From NCBI GenBank assembly GCA_023230285.1, contig JALNXP010000028.1, forward strand, positions 1-14,877: DNA of 14,877 nucleotides, given 5' to 3'. Positions 7,873-14,067 of the stretch are shown here, in pieces. Origin of the DNA: Bacteroidales bacterium (lineage in GTDB: Bacteria; Bacteroidota; Bacteroidia; Bacteroidales; BM520). Every line of letters begins with the position of its first letter. Within the stretch, counting starts at the first letter, position 1. A program made the position numbers and the translations under genes. Under the pieces are notes generated by a model that saw only the letters and a list, made by a program, of their open reading frames with translations, was not told the origin of the DNA and did no database searches.

Positions 7873-8416
7873 AATCAAATATCTTTTCAAGTTTTTTATA
7901 CAAATCTTCTACAGTGCCATTATTTTCCACATAATAGTCTGCTAATTCTATACATTTTTTAAGGTTCTGTTTATTAGGGTTATCAGTAGAATATTCTCTT
8001 TGTTCATTAGCAAGAAAAGTTTCAAAAGACACATGGTCTGTTTCAGATGCGCGAGCAATTATTCTGTTATATCTAACCTTAGGGTCTGCATCTACCGCAA
8101 CAAGTGTAAAAAATTCTTTTTTACGCAGTGCTTCGATTTCGCCCGGAGTTCTAATGCTTTCTATGATACAGTTTTCACCGGTTTTTAAGGCTTCTTCATA
8201 CAGACAATCAATGATATAAGACGGTGAATGTTTCGCTCGCAGCTCATTTGCCACAGCAGTAAGACTATCTCTGTCAACTTTTAAGCCACGTTTCAGTATT
8301 TCTTTACTGATAAAATTGCGAACAGAAAAATGTTTAAATCCATATTTAACAACCAAAAAGTTCACTATTGTACCTTTTCCGGCACCAATAGTTCCTGTTA
8401 TTCCTACAACAATCAT
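7862..8416 (-). CDS. P-loop kinase related to archaeal UPF0200 / dephospho-CoA kinase-like proteins
   Basis: Small cytosolic NTPase of 184 residues. Walker A is GTIGAGKGT at 8-16. A nucleoside-kinase-like core follows: IIESIRTPGEIEAL at 84-97, VAVDADPKVRYNRI at 107-119, then a lid region (ARASETD) and LADYYVENNGTVEDL at 158-172. This order, particularly the IR-x-x-x-E segment and the ADYxxxNxGxxxDL end, resembles what I recall of the archaeal UPF0200 family and, more distantly, CoaE. The substrate is not shown by sequence. Because its stop overlaps the dCMP deaminase start by 11 bases, a nucleotide or deoxynucleotide monophosphate substrate is a fair inference, not a demonstrated one. A role as dephospho-CoA kinase is an alternative; a separate coaE elsewhere in the genome would argue against that. 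Confidence 0.8.
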   Translation of the reverse strand: MIVVGITGTIGAGKGTIVNFLVVKYGFKHFSVRNFISKEILKRGLKVDRDSLTAVANELRAKHSPSYIIDCLYEEALKTGENCIIESIRTPGEIEALRKKEFFTLVAVDADPKVRYNRIIARASETDHVSFETFLANEQREYSTDNPNKQNLKKCIELADYYVENNGTVEDLYKKLEKIFDYDK

Positions 8417-8425
8417 TATAAATTA

Positions 8426-9037
8426 TTATTTAGAACTTGCTTCAATTAATTTATTTACCCAATTTTTATCAACAGCGACAGGAATAAAATTATAAATAGC
8501 ATTGAGCAATGCCGCCGGAGTATTTGCAATAATAATATTTTTGCGATGTTCTTCGCGCAAGAAGCCTTCTTTACTGCACATTTCCCAATGTTTTATCAAA
8601 TTATCATAGAAGCCGTTAACATTAAGTATTCCGATAGGTTTATCTGTAACCTCCATTTGGTGAAGTGTAAGAAATTCGGATATTTCGTCTAACGTACCAT
8701 AGCCGCCCGGCAGAGCAATAAAAGCATCCGCAATATCAAACATAATCTTCTTTCTCTCTGCAATATCTTTACACATTATCAATTCCGAAGAATTATAATT
8801 TACAATTTTGCGAGCTGCAAGATTTTCAGACATCACGCCGATAACCTGTCCGCCGCCTTCAGTCATCACGTCAGCAATAACCATCATCAGACCGATATTA
8901 GAGCCGCCGTACACTAACGACAACTTTTTCTGCAGCATAAGTGTACCTAAATCTGCTGCCGTTTGTTTATATATTACATTATTACCGAGTGCGGATCCAC
9001 AGAAAACACAAACGGATTTAATTTGTTTTTGCCTCAT
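8426..9037 (-). CDS. LOG-family protein (nucleoside 5'-monophosphate phosphoribohydrolase type)
   Basis: Rossmann-like protein of 203 residues with the family motifs: VCVFCGSALGNN at the N-terminus, LVYGGSNIGLM at 41-51, the catalytic ERKKIM near 94-99, and PGGYGTLDEISE at 110-121. LOG proteins split the N-glycosidic bond of nucleoside monophosphates to give the base and ribose 5-phosphate; plant members activate cytokinins, while bacterial members usually have a general nucleotide-salvage or unknown role. The gene is 9 bases upstream of the kinase gene and within a run of nucleotide-related genes, which fits salvage. A 46-base gap separates it from the lipoprotein gene upstream, with no convincing promoter. 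Confidence 0.92.
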   Translation of the reverse strand: MRQKQIKSVCVFCGSALGNNVIYKQTAADLGTLMLQKKLSLVYGGSNIGLMMVIADVMTEGGGQVIGVMSENLAARKIVNYNSSELIMCKDIAERKKIMFDIADAFIALPGGYGTLDEISEFLTLHQMEVTDKPIGILNVNGFYDNLIKHWEMCSKEGFLREEHRKNIIIANTPAALLNAIYNFIPVAVDKNWVNKLIEASSK

Positions 9038-9083
9038 GTTCTCTCAAGATTATTTACTATCAATTACTTATTATTTGATAAAA

Positions 9084-10415
9084 TCAATCTATTGAAGTGT
9101 ATGTAACGTCTAATTTAACTCGTTTCGTCTCGTCATTTGGATTTGCGCCATAGATGGCACAGCGTCCCGGAGAATAATTTCCGTAGCGAATTATCAAGTA
9201 CAAATCCGGAGAATAGTAGCCTTTTGCCGCATTTTGCAGATGTCTTGCTATATTAAAATACACACATTCTGTTGTTGATGAATATGTCCCGTTGTAATAA
9301 GAAGTTCCTTCGCTATAATCTTCTATAGAAACAGTCTTACCTTCGGAATTTACACGAACTAAATCATAGTTAGAAGGAAGACCATACAGATAATTATCTA
9401 AATCCGGATAAAAATACAGGCGGGCATTATTAAAAGTCAGATTATCTAACTTTTTAAATTCATCAAAATATGGAAATTGAATTTTAACTTTAACGCCGGC
9501 GAAAGTCTGCAAAAAGAGTCTGTCACTGCCGAGTGCAGTATCGCCATTAAGCACTTGATTTTTAAAGTCGTATGAAGCGTCTTCATAATTAAAATGCTCA
9601 TAATCAAGCAAATGAGGCGTATCCGAATCAATAACTAAAGAATAAATCAGAGTTGTATCTGTAATATTATTGTGGTAATAAATTCTGATATAAGTTTGAG
9701 CATCATTGAGGAGGAGTTTCAGCATAGAGCCGCTGCCGGGTGTATTAACAACATCGGGAGTTATATACAAGCCATTAAACTCCGCTACAAAGCCATCCTG
9801 TGAAGACAGAGAGGTAGAAGCTATTGATAATATTCTGTCACCGAATGATTTATCGAGGTAAGTTTTAAAATACGGGTTAACTTTTTCATTATCTACATAT
9901 ACTGTATCTAAACTTGGGGTAAAAGTTACTGAAGCCATTTCTTCGTCAAGATGCTTAGTTCTATAAGTAGAATATAGAATTGAATCTTCATTAAGGACTT
10001 CATCGAGTTCATAGATTCTGAAAGTATGAGTATAATATTTATCGCCGTAAATAGCGTTATAAGCTATTGACAGCACGACGGAGTCGGCTACCGAGCCTTC
10101 GGCGAAAGTTGGGCTTGTAGAAGACAGCCAGAAGGCGGTAGACAGGCTTGCTGAAGTTTTGCCGAAGGTATGGTCATAAAGAGAACCTATATAATTGCCA
10201 TTAGCATCAGACAAGTTACTTGTTATCAAAGAATCTTGGAGTACAGAGCATGTAATCACTGTAATTGTATCGGAGCGATTTGGGTCAAAGACATCTTCAT
10301 TGACCAAGTCGCCGCCTATGACGTTAGGATCTTCGCCACAAGAGATAAGAAGTAAGGAAACAAGGAGTGAGAAAAGCAGAGACATTCTCACCGGCGGTAT
10401 TAACATAATACGCAT
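9084..10415 (-). CDS. DUF4270-family lipoprotein
   Basis: Predicted lipoprotein of 443 residues. Start chosen at 10415, 4 bases after the upstream gene's stop; a longer frame from 10502 runs inside that gene and would spoil the signal peptide. The N-terminus has Arg10, a Leu/Ser-rich core and lipobox LISC with Cys26, followed by GEDPNVIGGDLVN. Acidic residues just after the cysteine resemble the Bacteroidetes lipoprotein export signal for surface display. The rest is Asp/Tyr/Thr-rich and beta-type, with the phrases I associate with DUF4270 proteins: an early DTITV segment, ADSVVLSIAY, NARLYFYPD and PDLYLIIRYG. There is no known enzymatic activity. Pairing with the degenerate GT5 protein upstream is the main clue to its role. 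Confidence 0.82.
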   Translation of the reverse strand: MRIMLIPPVRMSLLFSLLVSLLLISCGEDPNVIGGDLVNEDVFDPNRSDTITVITCSVLQDSLITSNLSDANGNYIGSLYDHTFGKTSASLSTAFWLSSTSPTFAEGSVADSVVLSIAYNAIYGDKYYTHTFRIYELDEVLNEDSILYSTYRTKHLDEEMASVTFTPSLDTVYVDNEKVNPYFKTYLDKSFGDRILSIASTSLSSQDGFVAEFNGLYITPDVVNTPGSGSMLKLLLNDAQTYIRIYYHNNITDTTLIYSLVIDSDTPHLLDYEHFNYEDASYDFKNQVLNGDTALGSDRLFLQTFAGVKVKIQFPYFDEFKKLDNLTFNNARLYFYPDLDNYLYGLPSNYDLVRVNSEGKTVSIEDYSEGTSYYNGTYSSTTECVYFNIARHLQNAAKGYYSPDLYLIIRYGNYSPGRCAIYGANPNDETKRVKLDVTYTSID

Positions 10416-10419
10416 AAAA

Positions 10420-11274
10420 TCATGAATTAGAGGACGAATTATCGTTACCGATAATTTCGTCAAAGAATTGGTTTGAAATATCGGAAATATAATCCATATC
10501 ATACCTATTATAGGATATATATGGCAGATTTAAGTCTTTTACGTGTTGGACGAGTTTAGGGTTAACATCTTTTTCAGCGATAATCACGGCATCTGAGTTA
10601 GAGATAGCCCATTTCATTATATTGATATAGTTAGGAGTTTTCACAGCTTTTAGTTCTTTAGCATCGAAGCCGTCAAATTTCATTTTATTGAAAAATGTTT
10701 CAGAAAATCTTGTATTAAAGGAGTCATTATACAGAGTAGTAACTATTTTAACATCGGAGAATAATGGGTTATCGCGATAAAGTTTATTGATATATATAGG
10801 GGCGAAAGCGGACATCCAGCCGTGGCAATTTACGAGGTTAGGGCTCCACCCTAATTTTTTCACAGTTTCGAGGACACCGCGTGCAAAGAACACGCTTCTT
10901 TCATCATTATCCGAGAAACACTTTCCGGCTGCATCTTTAGTAGTATACTTTCTTTGAAAATATTCTTCATTATCGATAAAATATATTTGCATTCTAACTT
11001 GAGATATAGAAGCCACTTTAATAATGATAGGGTGGTCAATATCATTAATTATTAAGTTCATGCCTGAAAGCCTGATAACTTCGTGTAATTGATTCCTTCG
11101 TTCGTTTATCAGTCCGAATTTAGGCATAAAGGTTCTAATTTCTTTATTTCTTTCTTGCGTACCTTGCGGCAGGTATCTGCAAACAGTACCCATTACAGAC
11201 TGTTCAAGATAAGGAATTATTTCCTGAGAAATAAACAACACTCTTGACTTTTCATTATTCAATGCGGAATCCAT
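10420..11274 (-). CDS. Degenerate GT5 (glycogen/starch synthase-like) N-terminal domain protein
   Basis: Protein of 284 residues matching only the first Rossmann half of GT5 glycogen synthases (which are about 480 residues): RVLFISQEIIPY at 11-22, MPKFGLINERR at 50-60, YFIDNEEYFQRK about 98-109, LVNCHGWMSAFAPIYIN at 148-163. The expected catalytic motifs are changed. The ADP-glucose loop KxGGL is replaced by LEQSVMG at 23-29, HDW is HGW at 151-153, and the HNxxYQG region reads LYNDSFNTRF at 181-190. The C-terminal GT half is absent; the next frame downstream is the lipoprotein, so this is not a frameshift. It is therefore unlikely to make glycogen and may be a binding or regulatory protein. 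It is first in its operon, behind a good promoter. Family assignment is good; function is unknown. Confidence 0.82.
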   Translation of the reverse strand: MDSALNNEKSRVLFISQEIIPYLEQSVMGTVCRYLPQGTQERNKEIRTFMPKFGLINERRNQLHEVIRLSGMNLIINDIDHPIIIKVASISQVRMQIYFIDNEEYFQRKYTTKDAAGKCFSDNDERSVFFARGVLETVKKLGWSPNLVNCHGWMSAFAPIYINKLYRDNPLFSDVKIVTTLYNDSFNTRFSETFFNKMKFDGFDAKELKAVKTPNYINIMKWAISNSDAVIIAEKDVNPKLVQHVKDLNLPYISYNRYDMDYISDISNQFFDEIIGNDNSSSNS

Positions 11275-11295
11275 AGCTACTTTTCTTTACATTTG

Positions 11296-11326
11296 CAAAG
11301 ATACTAAAAAAAAATCAGATAACAAG
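11296..11326 (-). promoter_or_regulatory. Promoter of the GT5-like / DUF4270 / LOG / kinase / deaminase / manA run
   Basis: On the minus strand a perfect -7 box TATCTTTG (11303-11296) is preceded by CTTG (11326-11323) at 19 bases, matching the TTG core of the -33 element. The -7 box ends 21 bases before the ATG at 11274. The -33 element directly follows the T tail of the Exb operon terminator, so termination and re-initiation are packed together. Confidence 0.55.
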
Positions 11327-11327
11327 C

Positions 11328-11360
11328 AAAAAAAAGCCTCACTTTTTTTGTGAGGCTTTT
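11328..11360 (-). terminator. Intrinsic terminator of the Exb operon
   Basis: GCCTCAC (11336-11342) and GTGAGGC (11350-11356) pair across a 7-base loop, extended by A:T pairs. On the minus strand the stem is followed by eight T (complement of 11328-11335), a textbook intrinsic terminator 29 bases past the last exbD stop. The flanking AAAA and TTTT make it able to work on the plus strand too, but no plus-strand gene needs it. Confidence 0.88.
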
Positions 11361-11389
11361 AAATTTTTATTTACACCTATTTATACGTA

Positions 11390-11848
11390 TCAATCCACAT
11401 CTTTTCTTGAAGAGTAGCTGATTTTAAAAGCGCCAACTTCGCGGAGTTGTTGTTTCACATCATTAATGATACCCATTTTCACGGTTTTATCGGCTTTAAT
11501 GGAGGTTGTTAAGAATTTTCTATCCACCTCATCACGTGAGTCGCGTTCTGCGAAGATAAAATTTGGTATATCGTCGAGGGTAGCGAAGCTATCGTTAAGT
11601 TGGATACGAGATTCTGTACCGAGTTTAGCATTTTTAGGAGGACCTATAAAGATATAGCTCACTAATGATTTTTTTTCTAATTTTTCCACTTGAGAAGCAG
11701 ATGGCACAGAGGTTTTCACCAATGGGTCAGACTGTCTCATAGTTGTTGTAATCATGAAGAAGAAAATAAGCATGAATACAATGTCCGGCATTGATGATGT
11801 TGATATTGCCGGTACTTCTTTTTTGCCTTTTTTAACAAATTTTCCCAT
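11390..11848 (-). CDS. exbD: ExbD/TolR-family biopolymer transport protein (second copy)
   Basis: Inner-membrane protein of 152 residues: a short basic cytoplasmic N-terminus (MGKFVKKGKKEVP), one membrane helix about 20-37 (MPDIVFMLIFFFMITTTM) with the essential proton-carrying aspartate at Asp22, and a periplasmic domain to the end. The STSSMPDIVFMLIFFFMI pattern is characteristic of ExbD/TolR. It would form the ExbB-ExbD motor with the proton channel encoded at the head of the operon. It is the last gene, 6 bases after the first exbD, and is followed by an intrinsic terminator. Having two different ExbD paralogues in a row suggests a hetero-dimer in the ExbB pore or use with different partners. 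Its periplasmic sequence is not closely like the first copy. Confidence 0.93.
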   Translation of the reverse strand: MGKFVKKGKKEVPAISTSSMPDIVFMLIFFFMITTTMRQSDPLVKTSVPSASQVEKLEKKSLVSYIFIGPPKNAKLGTESRIQLNDSFATLDDIPNFIFAERDSRDEVDRKFLTTSIKADKTVKMGIINDVKQQLREVGAFKISYSSRKDVD

Positions 11849-11854
11849 AGTGCA

Positions 11855-12439
11855 TTATTTATATTCTTCAGGTTCTGCTTCAGATATAGAGATAGGTACA
11901 GCTTTACGGACGGCTTCGAGTTGTTCATCGTTTTTCAGGCTCATGTAAGAGATGCCGAATTCGCGTCTTGACAACTCGTCACGAAGTTCATTAACAGCTT
12001 TAGTAAGTTCATCTTGAACTTTGATATACATTTCGTAAGAAGTACCTCTATCATTTTTAAGAGATATAATACCTTTTGACACTTCATACAATCCACCTAA
12101 TGCAGGTATGGTATCCCATCTTTTTTCAGGCAGGTCTTCTCTGTTATAAGGATTAGATAAAAACTCTTTTGCTTGGTCTTTAAGCATACGGACATCAGCG
12201 ATTTTATCATTAATCAATATTCTGTCATTCTTACTAATATTAACTTTAAGAATATTACGTTCCTTGATGTCAGGCGGCTTTTCGGTAGGCGGTACCGGCG
12301 GTGGCAGTCTTCTTGCTATACCTGTATCAACTTCCATGGTTGTAGTCATCAGGAAGAAAGCAAGCAACAAGAAAGAAATATCTGCCATAGAACTCGCATT
12401 AATTGCAGGTACTTTTTTCTTTTCTTTTCTGTTAATCAT
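11855..12439 (-). CDS. exbD: ExbD/TolR-family biopolymer transport protein (first copy, enlarged)
   Basis: Inner-membrane protein of 194 residues. Basic start (MINRKEKKKVPAINASS), one helix about 18-35 with Asp20 in MADISFLLLAFFLM as the proton-carrying residue, then a proline-rich linker at 45-56 (LPPPVPPTEKPP). The periplasmic domain has the ExbD-type strands (NILKVNISKNDRILINDK) but a longer middle, about 93-135, that contains LPEKRWDTIP and a GIISLKND stretch, followed by an acidic/basic helix (QDELTKAVNELRDELSRREFG). E. coli ExbD is about 141 residues, so roughly 50 residues are extra. It lies between the four-helix membrane protein gene (6-base gap) and the second exbD (6-base gap). Confidence 0.93.
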   Translation of the reverse strand: MINRKEKKKVPAINASSMADISFLLLAFFLMTTTMEVDTGIARRLPPPVPPTEKPPDIKERNILKVNISKNDRILINDKIADVRMLKDQAKEFLSNPYNREDLPEKRWDTIPALGGLYEVSKGIISLKNDRGTSYEMYIKVQDELTKAVNELRDELSRREFGISYMSLKNDEQLEAVRKAVPISISEAEPEEYK

Positions 12440-12445
12440 AGCTTA

Positions 12446-12901
12446 TTATTTATTTTTAATCATATTATTAATTGCAGAATAAATGATGGTAACAATTGCT
12501 ATTGCGCAAGTTATATAAGTAAGATAGCAACCTACGCCTACTCTGCGTGCCACTACTTCCGAAACGTTATATTGTTCGAGAAATTCCGGTGATAATTGAG
12601 AGTCAGGTATTAACATACTTATTACTACCAATACAGCTATTATAACAACTACAAGAGCTATTTTTATTAATTTTTTCTTTGTATAAGTAGCAAAGAAAAG
12701 AGGAAGAACGACTGACACTAACAGACAGATGGCTGCCGCTGCAAATGTTATGTACATAACAGGCATAAGCAAACTCTGTTGTAGCTCCACACTTGTTGCC
12801 ATCTTAGCACTGTTTACAATAATCAGAATCCCGAATATTGCTCCTGCGGCGATAAGAAGATAACAAATAACCTTTCCTATTATATTAAATATTTTAAACA
12901 T
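12446..12901 (-). CDS. Four-helix inner-membrane protein of unknown function in the Exb operon
   Basis: Protein of 151 residues that I cannot assign to a named family. Four hydrophobic segments are visible at about 8-30, 46-70, 78-98 and 122-144, with basic residues after helix 2 (TKKKLIK) and at the C-terminus (NNMIKNK), so both ends are probably cytoplasmic. A soluble loop at 99-120 (PDSQLSPEFLEQYNVSEVVARR) faces the periplasm. There is no signal peptide or catalytic motif. It is placed between exbB (22 bases upstream) and exbD (6 bases downstream), which points to a subunit or assembly factor of the motor. An unusual Shine-Dalgarno sequence precedes its start. Confidence 0.8.
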   Translation of the reverse strand: MFKIFNIIGKVICYLLIAAGAIFGILIIVNSAKMATSVELQQSLLMPVMYITFAAAAICLLVSVVLPLFFATYTKKKLIKIALVVVIIAVLVVISMLIPDSQLSPEFLEQYNVSEVVARRVGVGCYLTYITCAIAIVTIIYSAINNMIKNK

Positions 12902-12909
12902 AAATTTTT

Positions 12910-12915
12910 CTCCTT
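12910..12915 (-). promoter_or_regulatory. Shine-Dalgarno site before the four-helix protein gene
   Basis: AAGGAG on the minus strand lies 8 bases before the ATG at 12901. Bacteroidetes genes rarely have such sites and I saw none ahead of the other starts I checked in this window, so this one may raise translation of this subunit and confirms the start. Confidence 0.6.
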
Positions 12916-12923
12916 GTTATTAA

Positions 12924-13736
12924 TTATTTCATTTTTGATGCAACGATGTCCAAGAAAGAAATTGAAGAATCTTCCATATCAGTAACTATACTTTCAATTT
13001 TGGTTAAAATATAGTTATAGAAAATTTGTAAGATTACAGCAACTATCAATCCGAATACTGTTGTTAACAAAGCTACTTTCATACCGCCTGCAACTACTTG
13101 TGGTGACATTTCACCAACTATTGCAATTTGGTCAAAAGCCTGAATCATACCAATAACAGTTCCCATAAATCCCAACATAGGAGCCAATGCGATAAACAAT
13201 GAAATCCATGCCAAGCCTTTTTCCAAACGTGCTGTTGCTACGCTGCCATAAGAAACTAAAGACTTTTCTACGGAGTCAATACCTTCATCATACTTATCCA
13301 AGCCTTGCCAAAAAACACTTGCCAAAGGACCACGTGTGTTTTTGCAAATATCTTGCGCCGCTTTTAAGCCTTGTTGATTTAAAGCTGTTTCCACTTGATT
13401 TAATAATTTTCTTGAATTAGTTGTTGAAAGTGTCAAATAAATGATCCTTTCTATTGCCAATGCCAAACCTAATATTAAACAAAGGAGTACTGTTGTCATA
13501 AATCCTGCACCACCTTCGATAAATTTTTCTTTTAATGCGTAGTGGAAAGATTTCTTTTGTTGAACTTCTTCTTCAATAGCCGGAGTTGCTGCTTCAGCTA
13601 CCGCTTCCGGTGCTTGAGTAATTGTCTGAGTTGTATCAGCGGCAGAATTTGCCGGTTGATCTTGTGCTACACTGGTGTTTGACACTGCAAAGGTTAACAA
13701 AAATACCATTGCTAATAAAGAAAATAACTTTTTCAT
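12924..13736 (-). CDS. exbB: MotA/TolQ/ExbB proton channel family protein
   Basis: Inner-membrane proton channel of 270 residues. It begins with a signal-peptide-like segment (1-24, MKKLFSLLAMVFLL...SVAQ) and an Ala/Gln/Glu-rich linker to about 62, so it carries an N-terminal extension compared with E. coli ExbB (about 244). Membrane helices follow at about 78-100, 172-196 and 218-245. Family motifs are clear: GLAWISLFIALAPMLGFMGTVIGMIQAF and KVALLTTVFGLIVAV, which line the proton path with conserved threonines. With ExbD it would convert proton motive force into work on a periplasmic partner. It heads the operon exbB, membrane protein, exbD, exbD. I find no TAnnTTTG box in the 58 bases up to the tRNA gene, so transcription may start upstream of the tRNA. 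Confidence 0.93.
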   Translation of the reverse strand: MKKLFSLLAMVFLLTFAVSNTSVAQDQPANSAADTTQTITQAPEAVAEAATPAIEEEVQQKKSFHYALKEKFIEGGAGFMTTVLLCLILGLALAIERIIYLTLSTTNSRKLLNQVETALNQQGLKAAQDICKNTRGPLASVFWQGLDKYDEGIDSVEKSLVSYGSVATARLEKGLAWISLFIALAPMLGFMGTVIGMIQAFDQIAIVGEMSPQVVAGGMKVALLTTVFGLIVAVILQIFYNYILTKIESIVTDMEDSSISFLDIVASKMK

Positions 13737-13794
13737 AATTCTTTTAATTTACTATTACTTTATCTTATTAATTAAACTCTATTTTAATTTCTCG

Positions 13795-13882
13795 CGGAGA
13801 AACGGGGATTCGAACCCCGGGTTCCGTTTTGCAGAACGCACGCTTTCCAAGCGTGTACCTTAAGCCACTCGGTCATCTCTCC
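13795..13882 (-). tRNA. tRNA-Ser (anticodon GGA)
   Basis: Folded by eye on the minus strand: acceptor stem GGAGAGA pairs with TTTCTCC (one G:U), anticodon stem CACGC/GCGTG encloses loop TTGGAAA with anticodon GGA, a long variable arm of the class II type follows, and the T arm is CGGGG-TTCGAAT-CCCCG. Length is 88 bases including the discriminator G. CCA is not encoded; the next bases are CGAG. It reads serine codons UCC and UCU. It lies 58 bases upstream of exbB on the same strand. Confidence 0.96.
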
Positions 13883-14067
13883 TTTCAGCCTGTCTTTCAC
13901 ACTCTTTTATCATAAAAAATTGCTTCAACAACCTACTTTTTTTCAGGGTGCTAAGATACAACTTTTTTATTAAATGACTATTGCTTTGAAAAAATTTTTA
14001 TATATTTTTCGTTATCGTTTATAAATCAATTTATTAATAATTAGTACCTTAAATATAAAGTCTTAAT
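13883..14067. other. AT-rich spacer between tatD and tRNA-Ser
   Basis: No coding frame of note is seen. It holds a weak promoter-like box for the tRNA (13951-13958) and several A/T-only inverted stretches (for example ATAAAT and ATTTAT near 14021-14034). No good intrinsic terminator for tatD is apparent, so read-through into the tRNA is possible. Confidence 0.5.
13951..13958 (-). promoter_or_regulatory. Possible -7 box for tRNA-Ser
   Basis: TATCTTAG on the minus strand differs from TAnnTTTG at one position and is followed by CACCC. It ends 69 bases upstream of the tRNA 5' end, which would leave a 5' leader of about 60 bases for RNase P to remove. There is no clear TTTG at -33, so the call is weak. 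It might also drive exbB. Confidence 0.3.

Noticed and set aside
7873-7890. TTG start for dCMP deaminase at 7890
   Set aside because: An ATG at 7872 fits the 11-base overlap with the kinase gene and the family N-terminus; the extra six residues add nothing conserved.
10416-10502. Longer start of the DUF4270 lipoprotein inside the GT5-like gene
   Set aside because: It would place 29 residues before a good lipoprotein signal; the ATG at 10415 sits 4 bases after the upstream stop.
13795-13882. tRNA-Ser as an integration site for a mobile element
   Set aside because: No integrase gene, no repeated copy of the tRNA 3' end and only housekeeping genes on both sides within the window.
14021-14034. 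A/T-only inverted repeat as a tatD terminator
   Set aside because: The stem is six weak pairs with a two-base loop and no G:C, which is expected by chance in such AT-rich sequence.
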